Assembly: GCF_900113865.1 (NCBI RefSeq)
Contig: NZ_FOQY01000009.1
Coordinates: 224,993-288,992 of the forward strand
Direction of reading: 5' to 3'
Origin: Streptosporangium canum
GTDB lineage: Bacteria > Actinomycetota > Actinomycetes > Streptosporangiales > Streptosporangiaceae
Length of the DNA stretch: 64,000 nt
Position 1 is the first letter of the stretch. Each line of letters opens with the position of its first letter. Shown piece by piece: positions 1-8,723 of this stretch. The position numbers and the translations under genes are program-made. The notes under the pieces were generated by a model, which was not told the origin of the DNA, did no database searches, and saw only the letters and a program-made list of their open reading frames with translations.

Positions 1-711
1 GATCCGCCAGCCGCCGAGGGCGAGGCTCTTGCTGAGCCCGCTGGTGATCACGGTCCGCTCGGGAGCCAGCTCGGCCGGGCTGAGGAAGCCCGCGGCGGTG
101 TCGTGGACGAGATCGCGGTAGATCTCGTCGGAGATGATCGTGAGGTCGAGGTCGCGGGCGACCTCGGTGATCCGCCTGATCGTGCGGGCGGCGGCCAGCG
201 TGCCGCTGGGGTTGTCGGGCAGCGTGACCAGCAGCGAGCGCACGTCGCGCCCCTGGGACCGCGCGTGCAGGACCGCGGAGACGACACGCTCGGGGTCCGG
301 CACCCCTCCCTCGCCGGGGGGTGCTGGGACGAGCAGGGGCCGCGCCCCGACCAGATCCGCCTGGGCGGCGTAGCTGACCCAGCTCGGCATCGGCAGCACG
401 ATGTCGCCGCCGATCGCGAGCAGCAGGCCGTAGAGCAGGGACTTGCTTCCGGGGCCGCAGACCACCAGCTCGGGGTCGGTGGGCAGGCCCCGCCGGTGCC
501 AGTATCCGGCTGCCGCCTCACGCAGCGCGGCCGCTCCGGCGACCGGCCCGTATCCGTTGTGCTCGGACGCGGCGATCAGCCGTTCGCGCAGCGCCGGATG
601 AACGGGCAGACCGGCCTCGCCGAAGGCCAGGTGCAGCACGCGCTCACCGGCGCGCCGTCTTCGTTCGATCTCCTCGTTGGCCGCCAGCGTGGCGGAGAGC
701 GTCACGTTCAT
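1..711 (-). CDS. PLP-dependent aminotransferase class I/II (partial, runs off the left edge)
   Basis: Translating the minus strand from the ATG at 711 gives an open frame to base 1 with no stop, so only about the first 237 residues are present. The protein starts MNVTLSATLAANEEIERRRR, as fold-type I aminotransferases do. Visible family features are the NGYGPVAG substrate loop, the asparagine motif DNPSGT, the SDEIYRDL aspartate/tyrosine pair that contacts the PLP ring, and the lysine motif SGLSKSLALGGWR, whose Lys forms the Schiff base. It should transaminate an amino acid or related amine in the cytosol; substrate cannot be told. It is divergent from a LysR gene 98 bp away, a usual arrangement for control by that regulator. 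Confidence 0.85.
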   Translation of the reverse strand, partial: MNVTLSATLAANEEIERRRRAGERVLHLAFGEAGLPVHPALRERLIAASEHNGYGPVAGAAALREAAAGYWHRRGLPTDPELVVCGPGSKSLLYGLLLAIGGDIVLPMPSWVSYAAQADLVGARPLLVPAPPGEGGVPDPERVVSAVLHARSQGRDVRSLLVTLPDNPSGTLAAARTIRRITEVARDLDLTIISDEIYRDLVHDTAAGFLSPAELAPERTVITSGLSKSLALGGWRI

Positions 712-809
712 GGGGAGTCCTCTCGCTCATTGCGGAACGTTCCCAAGCGTGGTGGGCTACAGGCATCAGGACAAGCTTTGGTTGTTGTGGGTAGGCATAA
801 GGAAGTCTG

Positions 810-1745
810 ATGCTTGATTTGCGGCGTTTGGCGTTGATCTGCGAGTTCGCCCGCCGGGGAAGTATCGCGGCCACCGCCGCCGTCCTCGGCTACAGTCCCT
901 CGGCGGTCTCCCAGCAACTGGCGGCGCTGGAGCGGGAGGCCGGGGCGGTGCTGCTCGACCGGACCGCCCGCAGCGCCGAGCTGACCGACGCCGGGCGCCG
1001 CCTGGTCGCGCACGCCGAACGCATCCTGTCGATGGTCGAGACCGCCGAGTCCGACCTGTCGGCCCAGGCGGCGACCCCCTCGGGCCGGGTCACCGTCACC
1101 GCCTTCCCCACCGCCGCGGTCGCCTTCGCGCCCGCCCTGGCCCGGTCGCTGCGCCGCCACACCGCGCTGACCCTGCGGATGGGCCAGGGGCGCTCCGGGC
1201 GCGGGATGCGCGAGGTCCAGTCGGGCGAGGTGGACATCGCCCTGGTGGACGACTGGTACGGCCGGGTGCGTGAGTCCGACACGTTGCGGGTCTTCCCGCT
1301 GCTGCACGATCCGCTGGTGCTCGTGGTGCCGCGCAAGCACCGCCTGGCCTCCCTGGACGAGCCCGTGGACCTGCGTGAGCTCCGTGACGAGCCGTGGATG
1401 GCCACCCCGGACGGCGAGCCCTCCCGGCTGGCCGTGGACAGCCTGCTGGCCGACGTCGGCGGCGCCCAGCCGGTGCCGTGGGAGTTCGAGGGCCTGGGCA
1501 CCATCCTCGGCCTGGTCGCCAAGGGCATCGGCATCGCGGCCGTCCCCGCCCTGGCGCTGGCCTCCGGAGTCCGCGGCATCGTCGTGCGCGAGTTCCCCGG
1601 CGCCCCGGTCGGCCGCGACGTCCACGCCGTCGCCCGCGCCTCCGGCGTCCACCGCCCCGCCGTCTCCGTCACCCTGCGCGCCGTCCACGTCGCCGCCCGC
1701 CTCCTCGCCGCCGATCTCGCGGCGGTGGAGCTCGCGGCCCGGTAA
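810..1745 (+). CDS. LysR family transcriptional regulator
   Basis: This 311-residue protein has the LysR layout: a winged helix-turn-helix over residues 1-60 (RRLALICEFARRGSIAATA, then SPSAVSQQLAALE) followed by a periplasmic-binding-like effector domain over about 90-300. The ATG at 810 is preceded by AGGAAG at suitable spacing. It is divergent from the aminotransferase to its left, and LysR proteins commonly control the divergent gene from the shared intergenic region, so that gene is the likely target. The downstream RNase HII gene starts only 9 bp after its stop, so read-through is likely. The effector is unknown. Confidence 0.9.
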   Translation: MLDLRRLALICEFARRGSIAATAAVLGYSPSAVSQQLAALEREAGAVLLDRTARSAELTDAGRRLVAHAERILSMVETAESDLSAQAATPSGRVTVTAFPTAAVAFAPALARSLRRHTALTLRMGQGRSGRGMREVQSGEVDIALVDDWYGRVRESDTLRVFPLLHDPLVLVVPRKHRLASLDEPVDLRELRDEPWMATPDGEPSRLAVDSLLADVGGAQPVPWEFEGLGTILGLVAKGIGIAAVPALALASGVRGIVVREFPGAPVGRDVHAVARASGVHRPAVSVTLRAVHVAARLLAADLAAVELAAR

Positions 1746-1754
1746 CGTCGGGGC

Positions 1755-2423
1755 GTGCCTCCCTCCTACGCGCTTGAGCGATTGCTGTCGGCCGGCGGGA
1801 CGAAGCTGGTGGCCGGGGTCGACGAGGTCGGGCGAGGCGCCTGGGCCGGACCGGTGGCGGTCTGCGCGGTCGTCACGGACCTGTCGGAGCCGCCCGCGGG
1901 GCTGACCGACTCCAAGATGCTCAGCCCGGCCCGCCGTACCTCCATGGTCGCCGAGATCACCGGCTGGGCGGCCGGGATCGGCTACGGCGAGGCGTCACAC
2001 GAGGAGATCGACGCGCTCGGCATGACCGAGGCCCTGCGCCGGGCGGCCAGGCGGGCGCTGGCCGAGCTCCCGGTCCGGCCCGACGCGGTCATCCTCGACG
2101 GCAAGCACGACTACCTGGGCGCGCCGTGGCCGGTCCGCTGCGAGATCAAGGGTGACCTGTCCTGCGTCTCCGTGGCCGCCGCCTCGGTGATCGCCAAGGT
2201 CCGCCGGGACGCCTACATGGCCTCCCTCGGCTTCGAGGAGTACGGCTTCGCCGACAACGCCGGCTACCCGTCGCCGGTCCACCAGGCCGCGCTGGCCTCG
2301 CTCGGGCCGACCGCGCACCACCGCCTGTCCTGGTCCTATCTGGACGACCTGCCTGGCTGGCGCCATCTCAAGAAGCACCGCAACCCGCTCGCCGGAGAGG
2401 GACAGCTCGGCCTCTTCGGGTAA
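1755..2423 (+). CDS. rnhB: Ribonuclease HII
   Basis: This 222-residue protein is a full-length RNase HII, the enzyme that removes ribonucleotides and RNA from RNA-DNA hybrids during replication and repair. The family signature [14 protein letters not shown] is at residues 21-34 and supplies the first Asp-Glu pair of the active site. LTDSKMLS and [10 protein letters not shown] contain further conserved acidic residues, and [18 protein letters not shown] is the conserved core helix region. The start is GTG, 9 bp after the LysR stop, so the two are probably co-transcribed by proximity. No Shine-Dalgarno stands out. Length and motifs are ordinary. Confidence 0.95.
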   Translation: MPPSYALERLLSAGGTKLVAGVDEVGRGAWAGPVAVCAVVTDLSEPPAGLTDSKMLSPARRTSMVAEITGWAAGIGYGEASHEEIDALGMTEALRRAARRALAELPVRPDAVILDGKHDYLGAPWPVRCEIKGDLSCVSVAAASVIAKVRRDAYMASLGFEEYGFADNAGYPSPVHQAALASLGPTAHHRLSWSYLDDLPGWRHLKKHRNPLAGEGQLGLFG

Positions 2424-2494
2424 GGGCCCCGGCGTCCGGCCGGAACGGTGATCTGACCTTTCCTGTCCCCCCGCGCCGTTCGAAAGTACTTACT

Positions 2495-3604
2495 ATGCGC
2501 ATCGGTGTCTTTCTGGTCGCGGCGGGATTCCCGGGACGGCGGCCGGGGGAGGTGTTGCGGGACACGGTGGAGGCGGTCGCCGCCGCCGAGGACGCCGGAT
2601 TCGACGACGCGTGGATCGCCGAGCACCACTTCATGTCGTACGGCGTGTGCCCGTCGGCGGTGACGCTGGCCGGTGTGGCGCTGGGCCGCACCTCCAGGAT
2701 CCGGGTCGGCACGGCGGTGAGCGTGCTGTCGACGCGGCATCCGGTCGACCTGGCCGAGCAGGCGGCCGTCCTCGACCAGGTCTCGGGAGGACGGTTCACG
2801 CTCGGCGTCGGCAGGGGCGGGCCCTGGGTGGACCTGGAGGTGTTCGGGACGGGGCCGGCGCGCTTCGAACGTGGTTTCGCCGAGTCGCTGGATCTGCTCT
2901 GCGCGGCCCTGAGCCAGGAGACGGTCGCGGCGGACGGGGAGTTCTTCCGGTTCAGGGAGGTGCCCATGGTGCCCGCCGTCCGGCTCCGGCCGGTCGTCGC
3001 CTGCACCTCGCCGGAGACCGTGACGCTCGCCGCCGAGCGCGGCCTGCCGATGCTGCTCGGCATGCACATCGGCGACGAGGAGAAGGCCGCCATGCTCCGG
3101 AACTACCGGCGGACGGCCGTACGGCCGCCGGCCGCCGGCGGGCCGGGCGGCCGGGAGTTCGGCGGGCGGGAGAGCCGGGGGGCCGGCGGGAGCATGGCCG
3201 GACCGGCGGGCCCGCCCCCTCCCGGGCACGTGGCGGCGGTCGTGGGACACGTGGGCGACTCGACGGCGCAGGTCGTCGAGGAGCTGCGGGAGGCCATGCC
3301 GCGCTGGCTGGAGCCGGGACTCGCGGGGTACGTGCCGGTGGACGGCCGGGCACGGCCGAGGCGCGATATCCCGGCATATGTGGATTTCCTCTGCGACACG
3401 CACCCGGTCGGCTCACCCGGCCACTGCGTCGAGAGGATCACGCGGACAGCGGAGGTCACCGGATTGGGGCACCTGATGCTCATGGTCGAGGGTGCGGGCG
3501 AGCAGGCCCGCACCCTCGAGAACATCCGGCGGCTCGGGGCCGAGGTGCTGCCCCGGGTCCGCGGTCGCCTCCCTAGCAGTCGACGAGCTCCGGCGTCTGG
3601 TTGA
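2495..3604 (+). CDS. LLM-class flavin-dependent monooxygenase (luciferase-like)
   Basis: This 369-residue protein belongs to the bacterial luciferase-like, F420- or FMN-dependent oxidoreductase family. Family features include DDAWIAEHHF near residue 40, RIRVGTAVSVLSTRHPV, EQAAVLDQVSGGRFTLGVGRG, and a C-terminal CVERI helix region. A glycine/proline/arginine-rich stretch at about residues 207-247 looks like an expanded surface loop. It is TIM-barrel shaped in the family and acts in the cytosol; substrate unknown. It stands alone on the plus strand, and its last 32 bases overlap the 3' end of the convergent SCO5389-like gene. Confidence 0.85.
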   Translation: MRIGVFLVAAGFPGRRPGEVLRDTVEAVAAAEDAGFDDAWIAEHHFMSYGVCPSAVTLAGVALGRTSRIRVGTAVSVLSTRHPVDLAEQAAVLDQVSGGRFTLGVGRGGPWVDLEVFGTGPARFERGFAESLDLLCAALSQETVAADGEFFRFREVPMVPAVRLRPVVACTSPETVTLAAERGLPMLLGMHIGDEEKAAMLRNYRRTAVRPPAAGGPGGREFGGRESRGAGGSMAGPAGPPPPGHVAAVVGHVGDSTAQVVEELREAMPRWLEPGLAGYVPVDGRARPRRDIPAYVDFLCDTHPVGSPGHCVERITRTAEVTGLGHLMLMVEGAGEQARTLENIRRLGAEVLPRVRGRLPSSRRAPASG

Positions 3605-3959
3605 GGATCTGGGACCTGGCGGTGACGAACTCCGCGTGGGCCCTGGTGGCCGACGGGTCGAAGACCGCGACCCGGTGGCAGTTCTGGAAGGCCAGCCGCA
3701 CCCCGAAGTGACGCTCCAGGGCGCCGCGCATGGCGTCGCTGGCGAGACAGCGCAGGAGCTGGCCCCGGGCGGCCTCGTCCGGCGGGGGAACGGTGTTGTC
3801 GGTGAACTCCGCGCCGCTGTGATCGCGCTGCCGGACCAGCTCGCTGATCACCGACCAGGCGTAGGGCAGGGAGTCGCGGACGCAGGCGACGAACGCCGCG
3901 TCGTCCACCTCACCGGCTTTCGCCAGGTCGAGAAGATCCTTCGAAACGGTCAGCGACAT
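3573..3959 (-). CDS. SCO5389 family protein
   Basis: The 128-residue protein matches, by recall of the family, the actinobacterial SCO5389 proteins: an N-terminal MSLTVSKDLLDLAKAGEVDD, a centre with DNTVPPPDEAARGQLLRCL and the very conserved HFGVRLAFQNCHRVAVF. No catalytic site is recognisable and the function is not established. It lies downstream of an SCO5388-like ATPase gene in the same direction (63 bp gap), the same pair order as in Streptomyces coelicolor, so the two probably work together. Its 3' end overlaps the convergent monooxygenase gene by 32 bases. Confidence 0.8.
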   Translation of the reverse strand: MSLTVSKDLLDLAKAGEVDDAAFVACVRDSLPYAWSVISELVRQRDHSGAEFTDNTVPPPDEAARGQLLRCLASDAMRGALERHFGVRLAFQNCHRVAVFDPSATRAHAEFVTARSQILNQTPELVDC

Positions 3960-4022
3960 GCTGCGTTCTCCTCTCAGAAGGGGATCGTTCAGACATTAGG
4001 GCGGGCCCGGCGGCCGCTCCAT

Positions 4023-4988
4023 CTAGCGTGGGAGCGACACTCGCGTGGGCCCGAAGACGAAGTCCGGGTCGATCTGGGCGGCGAGATCCTCGCCGGTGGC
4101 CCTGTTCGCCCAGGCCTCGGCGTTCTTGAGGTGGAACTGCACGGCCTGGCGGCCGAACCGGGCCCAGTCCTTCTCCTGGGCGTCCAGATGCGTCAGGAGC
4201 CCGCCCAGGGCCTCGGCGTTGGCCGGCTCCAGATCCTCCAGGCGGAAGGGGCGGCCCTGCTCCATCGCCCGCACCGCCGCCGAGTGCTCCACGCACACCA
4301 GCAGGTCCTGGCCCACATGCTCGCGCAGGAACTCCACATCCCGCGGGCCGTGCACCTTGTTGCCGACCACCGCCACCGGCACGCCGAAGTCGGCCGCGTA
4401 GTCGCGGTACTGGCGGTAGACCCCCACCCCCTGCCGGGTCGGCTCGGCCACCAGGAACGTCAGGTCGAAACGGGTGAACAACCCCGAGGCGAAGGAGTCG
4501 GCCCCCGCGGTCATGTCCACCACCACATACTCCCCCGCCCCGTCGACGAGGTGGTTGAGATACAGCTCCACCGCGCCGACCTTGGAGTGGTAGCAGGCCA
4601 CCCCCAGATCGTCTTCGGCGAACGGGCCGGTGACCATCAGCCGCGGCCCGTCCGGCGTGCCCACCGCGTAGCGGGCGTGGACGGGATCGGCGGGCTCCTT
4701 CAGGTCCAGCAGCCGCGAGCCGCGCCCCGGCGGCGTGGTCTTGACCATCGCCGCCGCCGAGGAGACACGCGGGTTGTCGCCCCGCAGGTATTCCTTGATC
4801 TCGGTCAGGTGCGCGCCCATCGGGCGGGGCAGCGCGCCCTCCTCCACCCCCAGCGCCATGCCCAGGTGCTGGTTGATGTCGGCGTCGATCGCGACGACCG
4901 GCCCGCCCCGCACCGCGGTATATCTCGCGAACAGCGCCGACAGAGTCGTCTTGCCGCTGCCGCCCTTGCCGACGAATGCCACCCTCAC
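4023..4988 (-). CDS. SCO5388-like MinD/CooC-type P-loop ATPase
   Basis: This 321-residue protein starts MRVAFVGKGGSGKTTLSALF, with a deviant Walker A of the SIMIBI (MinD/CooC/ArsA) class at residues 7-15. VVAIDADINQHLGMALG follows as the switch I region, YVVVDMTAGADSFASGL as a Walker B-like strand, and VVGNKVHG as the base-recognition strand. CooC-like members insert metals or move cofactors, and the related actinobacterial proteins are not well characterised. It is first in a pair with the SCO5389-like gene. A block unusually rich in A and T lies immediately upstream and may be a metal-regulator site. Confidence 0.8.
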   Translation of the reverse strand: MRVAFVGKGGSGKTTLSALFARYTAVRGGPVVAIDADINQHLGMALGVEEGALPRPMGAHLTEIKEYLRGDNPRVSSAAAMVKTTPPGRGSRLLDLKEPADPVHARYAVGTPDGPRLMVTGPFAEDDLGVACYHSKVGAVELYLNHLVDGAGEYVVVDMTAGADSFASGLFTRFDLTFLVAEPTRQGVGVYRQYRDYAADFGVPVAVVGNKVHGPRDVEFLREHVGQDLLVCVEHSAAVRAMEQGRPFRLEDLEPANAEALGGLLTHLDAQEKDWARFGRQAVQFHLKNAEAWANRATGEDLAAQIDPDFVFGPTRVSLPR

Positions 4989-5003
4989 GACGACGATCCA
5001 ATC

Positions 5004-5045
5004 TGATTATGAAAACCATTGCAAGTTCTGAGGGTGATTATCATG
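5004..5045. promoter_or_regulatory. AT-rich intergenic block, possible Fur/Zur-family operator
   Basis: In a window of very high GC this 40-bp stretch contains TGATTATGAAAACCATTGCA and then TGATTATCATG. Both resemble half-sites of Fur/Zur boxes (consensus TGAAAATGATTTTCA), though neither is a full match. It lies between the start of the SCO5388-like ATPase and the divergent SMR remnant, so it probably also holds the promoter(s). The assignment to Zur or Fur is an inference from base pattern alone. Confidence 0.3.
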
Positions 5046-5101
5046 CCACGGTCGGTGAGCGCGCGTGGCGGGTATGACGGGCAAGAGGGCGGGGGCGGCC
5101 G

Positions 5102-5335
5102 ATGGCATGGCTGATATCGGTGATATCGGGGGCGATGGAGACGGCTTGGGCGATCGCTCTGCGGAAAACCGAAGGATTCTCCAGGCCGATGCCCACCGCG
5201 ATCTTCGTGACGACGCTGATTCTGAGCATGGCCGGGCTCGGATACGCCCTGAAGTTCATCCTCGTCGGCACCGCCTACGCGGTGTGGGTCGGGATCGGCG
5301 CGGCCGGCACGCCGGCCGGCGGCGAGAGGGTATGA
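5102..5335 (+). pseudogene. Truncated SMR (EmrE/SugE-type) multidrug efflux protein
   Basis: The 77-residue reading frame is clearly the N-terminal three-quarters of a small multidrug resistance protein. It has the essential membrane glutamate in METAWAIALRKTEGF (Glu13), a second membrane helix, and the GTAYAVWVGIGAAGT motif of the third helix. Family members have about 105 residues and four helices. Here the frame diverges after GAAGT into PAGGERV and stops, and I found no trace of helix four in the next 60 bases. Dimerisation in this family needs helix four, so it is probably inactive. Confidence 0.7.
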
Positions 5336-5394
5336 GCGGGCAGGGTCTCGTCGACCACGCCGTCCACGACCGCGCCCGGCGGGCCGGCCCGCGA

Positions 5395-6006
5395 TCAAGG
5401 GTGTGCGGCCGCTTTGCGGTGGTGAGAGGCGCGGGCTTTGGCGCGGTTCCCGCAGAGGTCCATTGAGCACCAGGTCCGGCGCCGGTTGCGGGAGTGGTCA
5501 TAGTAGGCCCACCGGCAGCTCGGCTCCCGGCAGGCCTTGAGCCGCGTCCATGTGCCGGCCGCCACGGCATCGGCGACGACGGCGAGCAGCCCGGCCAGTG
5601 CCGCGTCGACCGGCACTCGGGTGCGGGCCACCAGCCGGGGTGGAACGGCGGTCACGTCGAGCATCAGCGGGAAGTCGCGAGCGAGTTCGGTGAGTTCGGC
5701 GCGGGCGGTGGGGTCGAGGCCGTCCGGGCGCGGGCTGGAGACCGGCTCGGCGTTGTTCTCGGCGATCAGCGCGCGCAGTCCCTCGCGTATCCATTCGGCG
5801 CGGTCGCGCTGCTCAGCGCTCACCGCCGCGTCGCCAGGCATCAGGTCGCGGGCGTGCAGCCACTCCGCCAGCTGTCGCGGAGTCTCGATGTCGTCGCCGT
5901 CCCGACGGCGGGTGTTGACGAACTCCTCGATCACGCGCAGCGGCATCGGCGCCGTTCCGGCGGCGAGATCGTCCGGCGCGGGCCCGGCGGCGCGCTCGTT
6001 CACCAT
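5395..6006 (-). CDS. CGNR zinc finger domain protein
   Basis: This 203-residue protein has the two-part layout of the CGNR family: an N-terminal ABATE-like helical region beginning LRVIEEFVNTRRRDG, and a C-terminal treble-clef finger with CREPSCRWAYYDHSRNRRR followed by WCSMDLCGNRAKAR. The four zinc ligands are the Cys of CREPSC and of CSMDLC. Family members are regarded as transcriptional regulators, often stress related, but few are characterised. It is divergent from the VOC gene, and the region between (6007-6091) probably serves both. Confidence 0.88.
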   Translation of the reverse strand: MVNERAAGPAPDDLAAGTAPMPLRVIEEFVNTRRRDGDDIETPRQLAEWLHARDLMPGDAAVSAEQRDRAEWIREGLRALIAENNAEPVSSPRPDGLDPTARAELTELARDFPLMLDVTAVPPRLVARTRVPVDAALAGLLAVVADAVAAGTWTRLKACREPSCRWAYYDHSRNRRRTWCSMDLCGNRAKARASHHRKAAAHP

Positions 6007-6091
6007 GTCTCACAGTCTAACCATCCATTGGGCATGGTAGGTTACCTAACCGTCATAGCCAGTACGTCAGTTAGATCAGAAGGGCTCACCG

Positions 6092-6433
6092 TTGAGCGTC
6101 AGCATCGGCAACATCTGCATCGACACGAATGACCTGGCAGGCGGCACCGCCTTCTGGCAGGCGGTCACCGGGTACCAGGTGGCTTCCTCGGACGAGGGGA
6201 CCACCTATCTGGAGGACTCGGGCAAGCGCGGTGTGGGCCTGTCCCTACAGGCCGTGCCTGAAGGCCGGGAGGGCAAGAACCGGCTGCACCTGGACCTGTT
6301 CACTGATGACCTGGCGGGCGAGGTCGACCGGATTCGGGCGCTCGGCGCGACCGAAGTGCAACGGTTCGACGCCGACGGCTGGGTCGTGCTGGCCGACCCC
6401 GACGGCAACCGGTTCTGCGTCGTCGCCGCGTAG
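6092..6433 (+). CDS. VOC (glyoxalase/bleomycin-resistance fold) protein
   Basis: The 113-residue protein is one vicinal-oxygen-chelate module: it begins VSIGNICIDTNDLAGGTAFW, has the central LHLDLFTDDLAGEVDRI and ends with VLADPDGNRFCVV, the usual last-strand motif. The His in LHLDLF and late residues are candidate metal ligands. Function in the family ranges from glyoxalase to dioxygenase to drug binding, so no substrate is assigned. The start is TTG at 6092, chosen because AGAAGGG lies 7-8 bases upstream; no closer ATG or GTG fits. It stands next to the divergent CGNR gene. Confidence 0.8.
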   Translation: MSVSIGNICIDTNDLAGGTAFWQAVTGYQVASSDEGTTYLEDSGKRGVGLSLQAVPEGREGKNRLHLDLFTDDLAGEVDRIRALGATEVQRFDADGWVVLADPDGNRFCVVAA

Positions 6434-6510
6434 ACACGCCCGGAACTCGCGACATCGGTTTCCAACCACTACAGGAGTGACGGCTGTGGCCTCCGTGCAG
6501 AAAGAGATCA

Positions 6511-7032
6511 TCATCGATCGAGCCCGGGGGTTTCCATGTCGTCACCGTCGTGAAGCATCACCGCCGGACCGGGCCGGCCCGCTTCACCGCGATCCGCCCC
6601 TTTCATCACCTGGTCGTACTGAGCACGGCCGGGGCGGGCGTCGGGAAGCGCGTCCTCGGTGATGTGGGCGAGGGTGATCTCGGTGAGCAGCGTCTCCTCG
6701 TGCTCGCGCAGCAGGCTCCACACGTCGGCCAAGGGGCCCGCCACCCCCGGGTAACCGCCGTGCCGGGAATGTTCGGGACTGCCCTCGACCACCATGATCA
6801 CATCGGCCAGGGTGATCTCCTCGGCGGGCCGGGCCAGCCAGTAGCCCCCGTCGGGGCCGCGCTGGCTGTGGATGAGCCCGGCCCGCCGTAACTGCAACAG
6901 GATGTTGTCCAGGAACCTCCGGGGGATGTTCTGCGACACCGCGATCTTCTCGGCGGGCACGGGGCCTGGCGGCGCGGCGGCCAGTTCGGTGGCGGCTCGC
7001 AGCGCGTACTGGGTTCTGGCGGAGATCCGCAT
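6511..7032 (-). CDS. Rrf2 family transcriptional regulator
   Basis: This 173-residue protein has the Rrf2 winged-helix start MRISARTQYALRAATELA and the wing motif LIHSQRGPDGGYWLARP. It has no cysteine at all, so it cannot bind the Fe-S cluster of IscR or NsrR; it is closer in design to CymR-like sensors of sulfur status. It is the last gene of a four-gene operon encoding a sulfonate/nitrate-type ABC importer, starting 4 bp after the permease stop. It probably controls that operon, and two matching inverted repeats lie at the operon promoter (9807-9828 and 9850-9866). Confidence 0.88.
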   Translation of the reverse strand: MRISARTQYALRAATELAAAPPGPVPAEKIAVSQNIPRRFLDNILLQLRRAGLIHSQRGPDGGYWLARPAEEITLADVIMVVEGSPEHSRHGGYPGVAGPLADVWSLLREHEETLLTEITLAHITEDALPDARPGRAQYDQVMKGADRGEAGRPGPAVMLHDGDDMETPGLDR

Positions 7033-7036
7033 ATCG

Positions 7037-7912
7037 TCAGTTGCGCACCTGCTGGAGACCCCAGCGGCGGCGCAGCGAGTTGTCGGCCGTCTCGAACAGC
7101 AGGTCCACCCCGATGCCGATGACCAGGATCACGATCATGGTGGCGAGCAGGCCGGCCGAGTCGGCGAGCTCGCGGTCGTAGTAGAGCCGCTCGCCCAGCG
7201 AGGACTGGTGGGCGATGATGACCACCAGCTCACCGGCCATCAGCGAACGCCAGGCGAAGGCCCAGCCCTGCTTGAGCCCGGCGAGGAACGACGGCAGCGA
7301 CGCCGGCAGGATCACGTGGCGGTAGAGCTGGAGGCGGCGGAAGCCGAGCACGTGCCCGGCGCGCAGCAGGATCGGCGGCGTGTAGTCCACCCCGCCGATC
7401 AGACCGTTCGCGATGGACGGCGCGGCGCCGAGGATGACGACGAAGGTGATCGCGCTCTCGGTCAGCCCGAACAGCAGGATGGCCAGCGGGAACCAGGCGA
7501 TCGACGGCATGGTCTGCAGGCCGGTGATCAGTGAGCCGAAGGCGGCCCGGAGCACCCGGATCCGGGACACCAGGGCGCCCAGGACCAGCCCGACCAGCAC
7601 CGACACGGCGAAGCCGGTCACCGCGCGGCGCATCGTCACACCGATGGCCTCCCAGTATTCGCCGCTGGTCAGGCGGTCTCCGAGGACCGGGACCACCTCG
7701 GCGGGCCCGGCGAAGACGTAGTCCGGCCAGAAGCCGGCCCACACCACGGCCTGCCAGATCGCCACCACCATGCCGACCGCCAGGACCATCGGCCAGACGC
7801 GGCCCCAGATCCGGGGGGCGAGCCCGCCGCGCGTGCCGCCGCCCAGTTCCAGCGCGTCGAGCCCGGCGAGCTGCCGGGCATGGGTGTCGGGGGTTGCCTG
7901 GTCAACTGCCAT
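7037..7912 (-). CDS. ABC transporter permease, nitrate/sulfonate/taurine type
   Basis: This 291-residue protein is an SsuC/TauC-like inner-membrane permease. It has a cytoplasmic N-terminus, about six hydrophobic helices (first at WPMVLAVGMVVAIWQAVV), and the EAA-type coupling loop ending YRHVILPASLPSFLAGLKQG, which docks on the ATPase. It overlaps the ATPase gene upstream by 11 bases and is followed after 4 bp by the Rrf2 gene, so all are one transcription unit. Substrate class is inferred from the subfamily. Confidence 0.88.
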   Translation of the reverse strand: MAVDQATPDTHARQLAGLDALELGGGTRGGLAPRIWGRVWPMVLAVGMVVAIWQAVVWAGFWPDYVFAGPAEVVPVLGDRLTSGEYWEAIGVTMRRAVTGFAVSVLVGLVLGALVSRIRVLRAAFGSLITGLQTMPSIAWFPLAILLFGLTESAITFVVILGAAPSIANGLIGGVDYTPPILLRAGHVLGFRRLQLYRHVILPASLPSFLAGLKQGWAFAWRSLMAGELVVIIAHQSSLGERLYYDRELADSAGLLATMIVILVIGIGVDLLFETADNSLRRRWGLQQVRN

Positions 7913-8693
7913 GGCGCATGACCTCCTCGCGCAGGCGGCCGGTTATGGCTCCGGCGATCTCGGCCACCTCGGCCGAGTCGGTGTGGCGGGGACGGTCGAG
8001 CGTGACCGGGAAGTCCTCCACGACCCGGCCGGGGCGGCTGCTGAGCAGGACCACCCGGTCGCCGAGCCGTACGGCCTCGCGGACGTTGTGGGTGACGAAC
8101 AGCACGCTGAGCCCGCGCTCCCGCCAGATCCGCTCCAGCTCGTCGTGGAGCAGGTCGCGGGTCATCGCGTCCAGCGCGCCGAACGGCTCGTCCATCAGCA
8201 GCACGTCCGCGTCCTGGGCGAGCGCGCGGGCCAGGGACACCCGCTGGCGCATGCCGCCCGACAGCTCGTGCGGGCGCTTGTCGCCGAAGCCGCCCAGGTG
8301 GACGATCTCCAGGAACTCCGCGGCCCTGGACCGGCGCTCGCGCTTGGCCACGCCCTGGACCCGCATCGCCATCTCGACGTTCGCCGAGACGGTGAGCCAG
8401 GGGAACAGCGCTGGCTCCTGGAACATCATGGCGATCCTGCGGCCCTCGGTGCCGATCCGGCCGGCCGTGGGGCTGTCGAGTCCGGCGACCAGGGAGAGCA
8501 GGGTGCTCTTGCCGCAGCCGGAGGCGCCGAGCATGCAGACGAACTCGCCCTGCCCGACGGAGAGGGAGACGTTGTCGAGGGCCAGGAGGCCGTTCCTGCC
8601 CTGGCCGTAGATCTTGGAGACGCCGTCCAGCCGGACCGCGGGCTTGCCACCCTGGGTCCGGCTGTCCGTCCGCTCCCGGAGCGGAGCTGTCAC
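7902..8693 (-). CDS. ABC transporter ATP-binding protein, nitrate/sulfonate/taurine type
   Basis: The 263-residue protein carries all nucleotide-binding motifs: Walker A GASGCGKSTLL, signature LSGGMRQRVSLARAL, Walker B VLLMDEPFGALD and the switch FVTHNVREAV. It energises import through the overlapping permease gene. A 22-residue N-terminal leader precedes the first strand (AVRLDGVSKIYG). It sits 30 bp downstream of the binding-protein gene, in operon order binding protein, ATPase, permease, regulator. Confidence 0.9.
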   Translation of the reverse strand: MTAPLRERTDSRTQGGKPAVRLDGVSKIYGQGRNGLLALDNVSLSVGQGEFVCMLGASGCGKSTLLSLVAGLDSPTAGRIGTEGRRIAMMFQEPALFPWLTVSANVEMAMRVQGVAKRERRSRAAEFLEIVHLGGFGDKRPHELSGGMRQRVSLARALAQDADVLLMDEPFGALDAMTRDLLHDELERIWRERGLSVLFVTHNVREAVRLGDRVVLLSSRPGRVVEDFPVTLDRPRHTDSAEVAEIAGAITGRLREEVMRHGS

Positions 8694-8723
8694 TTGCCCT
8701 CCTACTGGATACGGATCGGGCGG

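Noticed and set aside
708..1688. Long reverse frame opposite the LysR gene
   Set aside because: Gly/Ala/Arg-rich composition typical of antisense frames in GC-rich DNA; the plus-strand LysR has clear motifs.
3492..5006. 504-codon plus-strand frame over the SCO5388/5389-like genes
   Set aside because: No domain is recognisable; the opposite strand encodes conserved proteins with good motifs.
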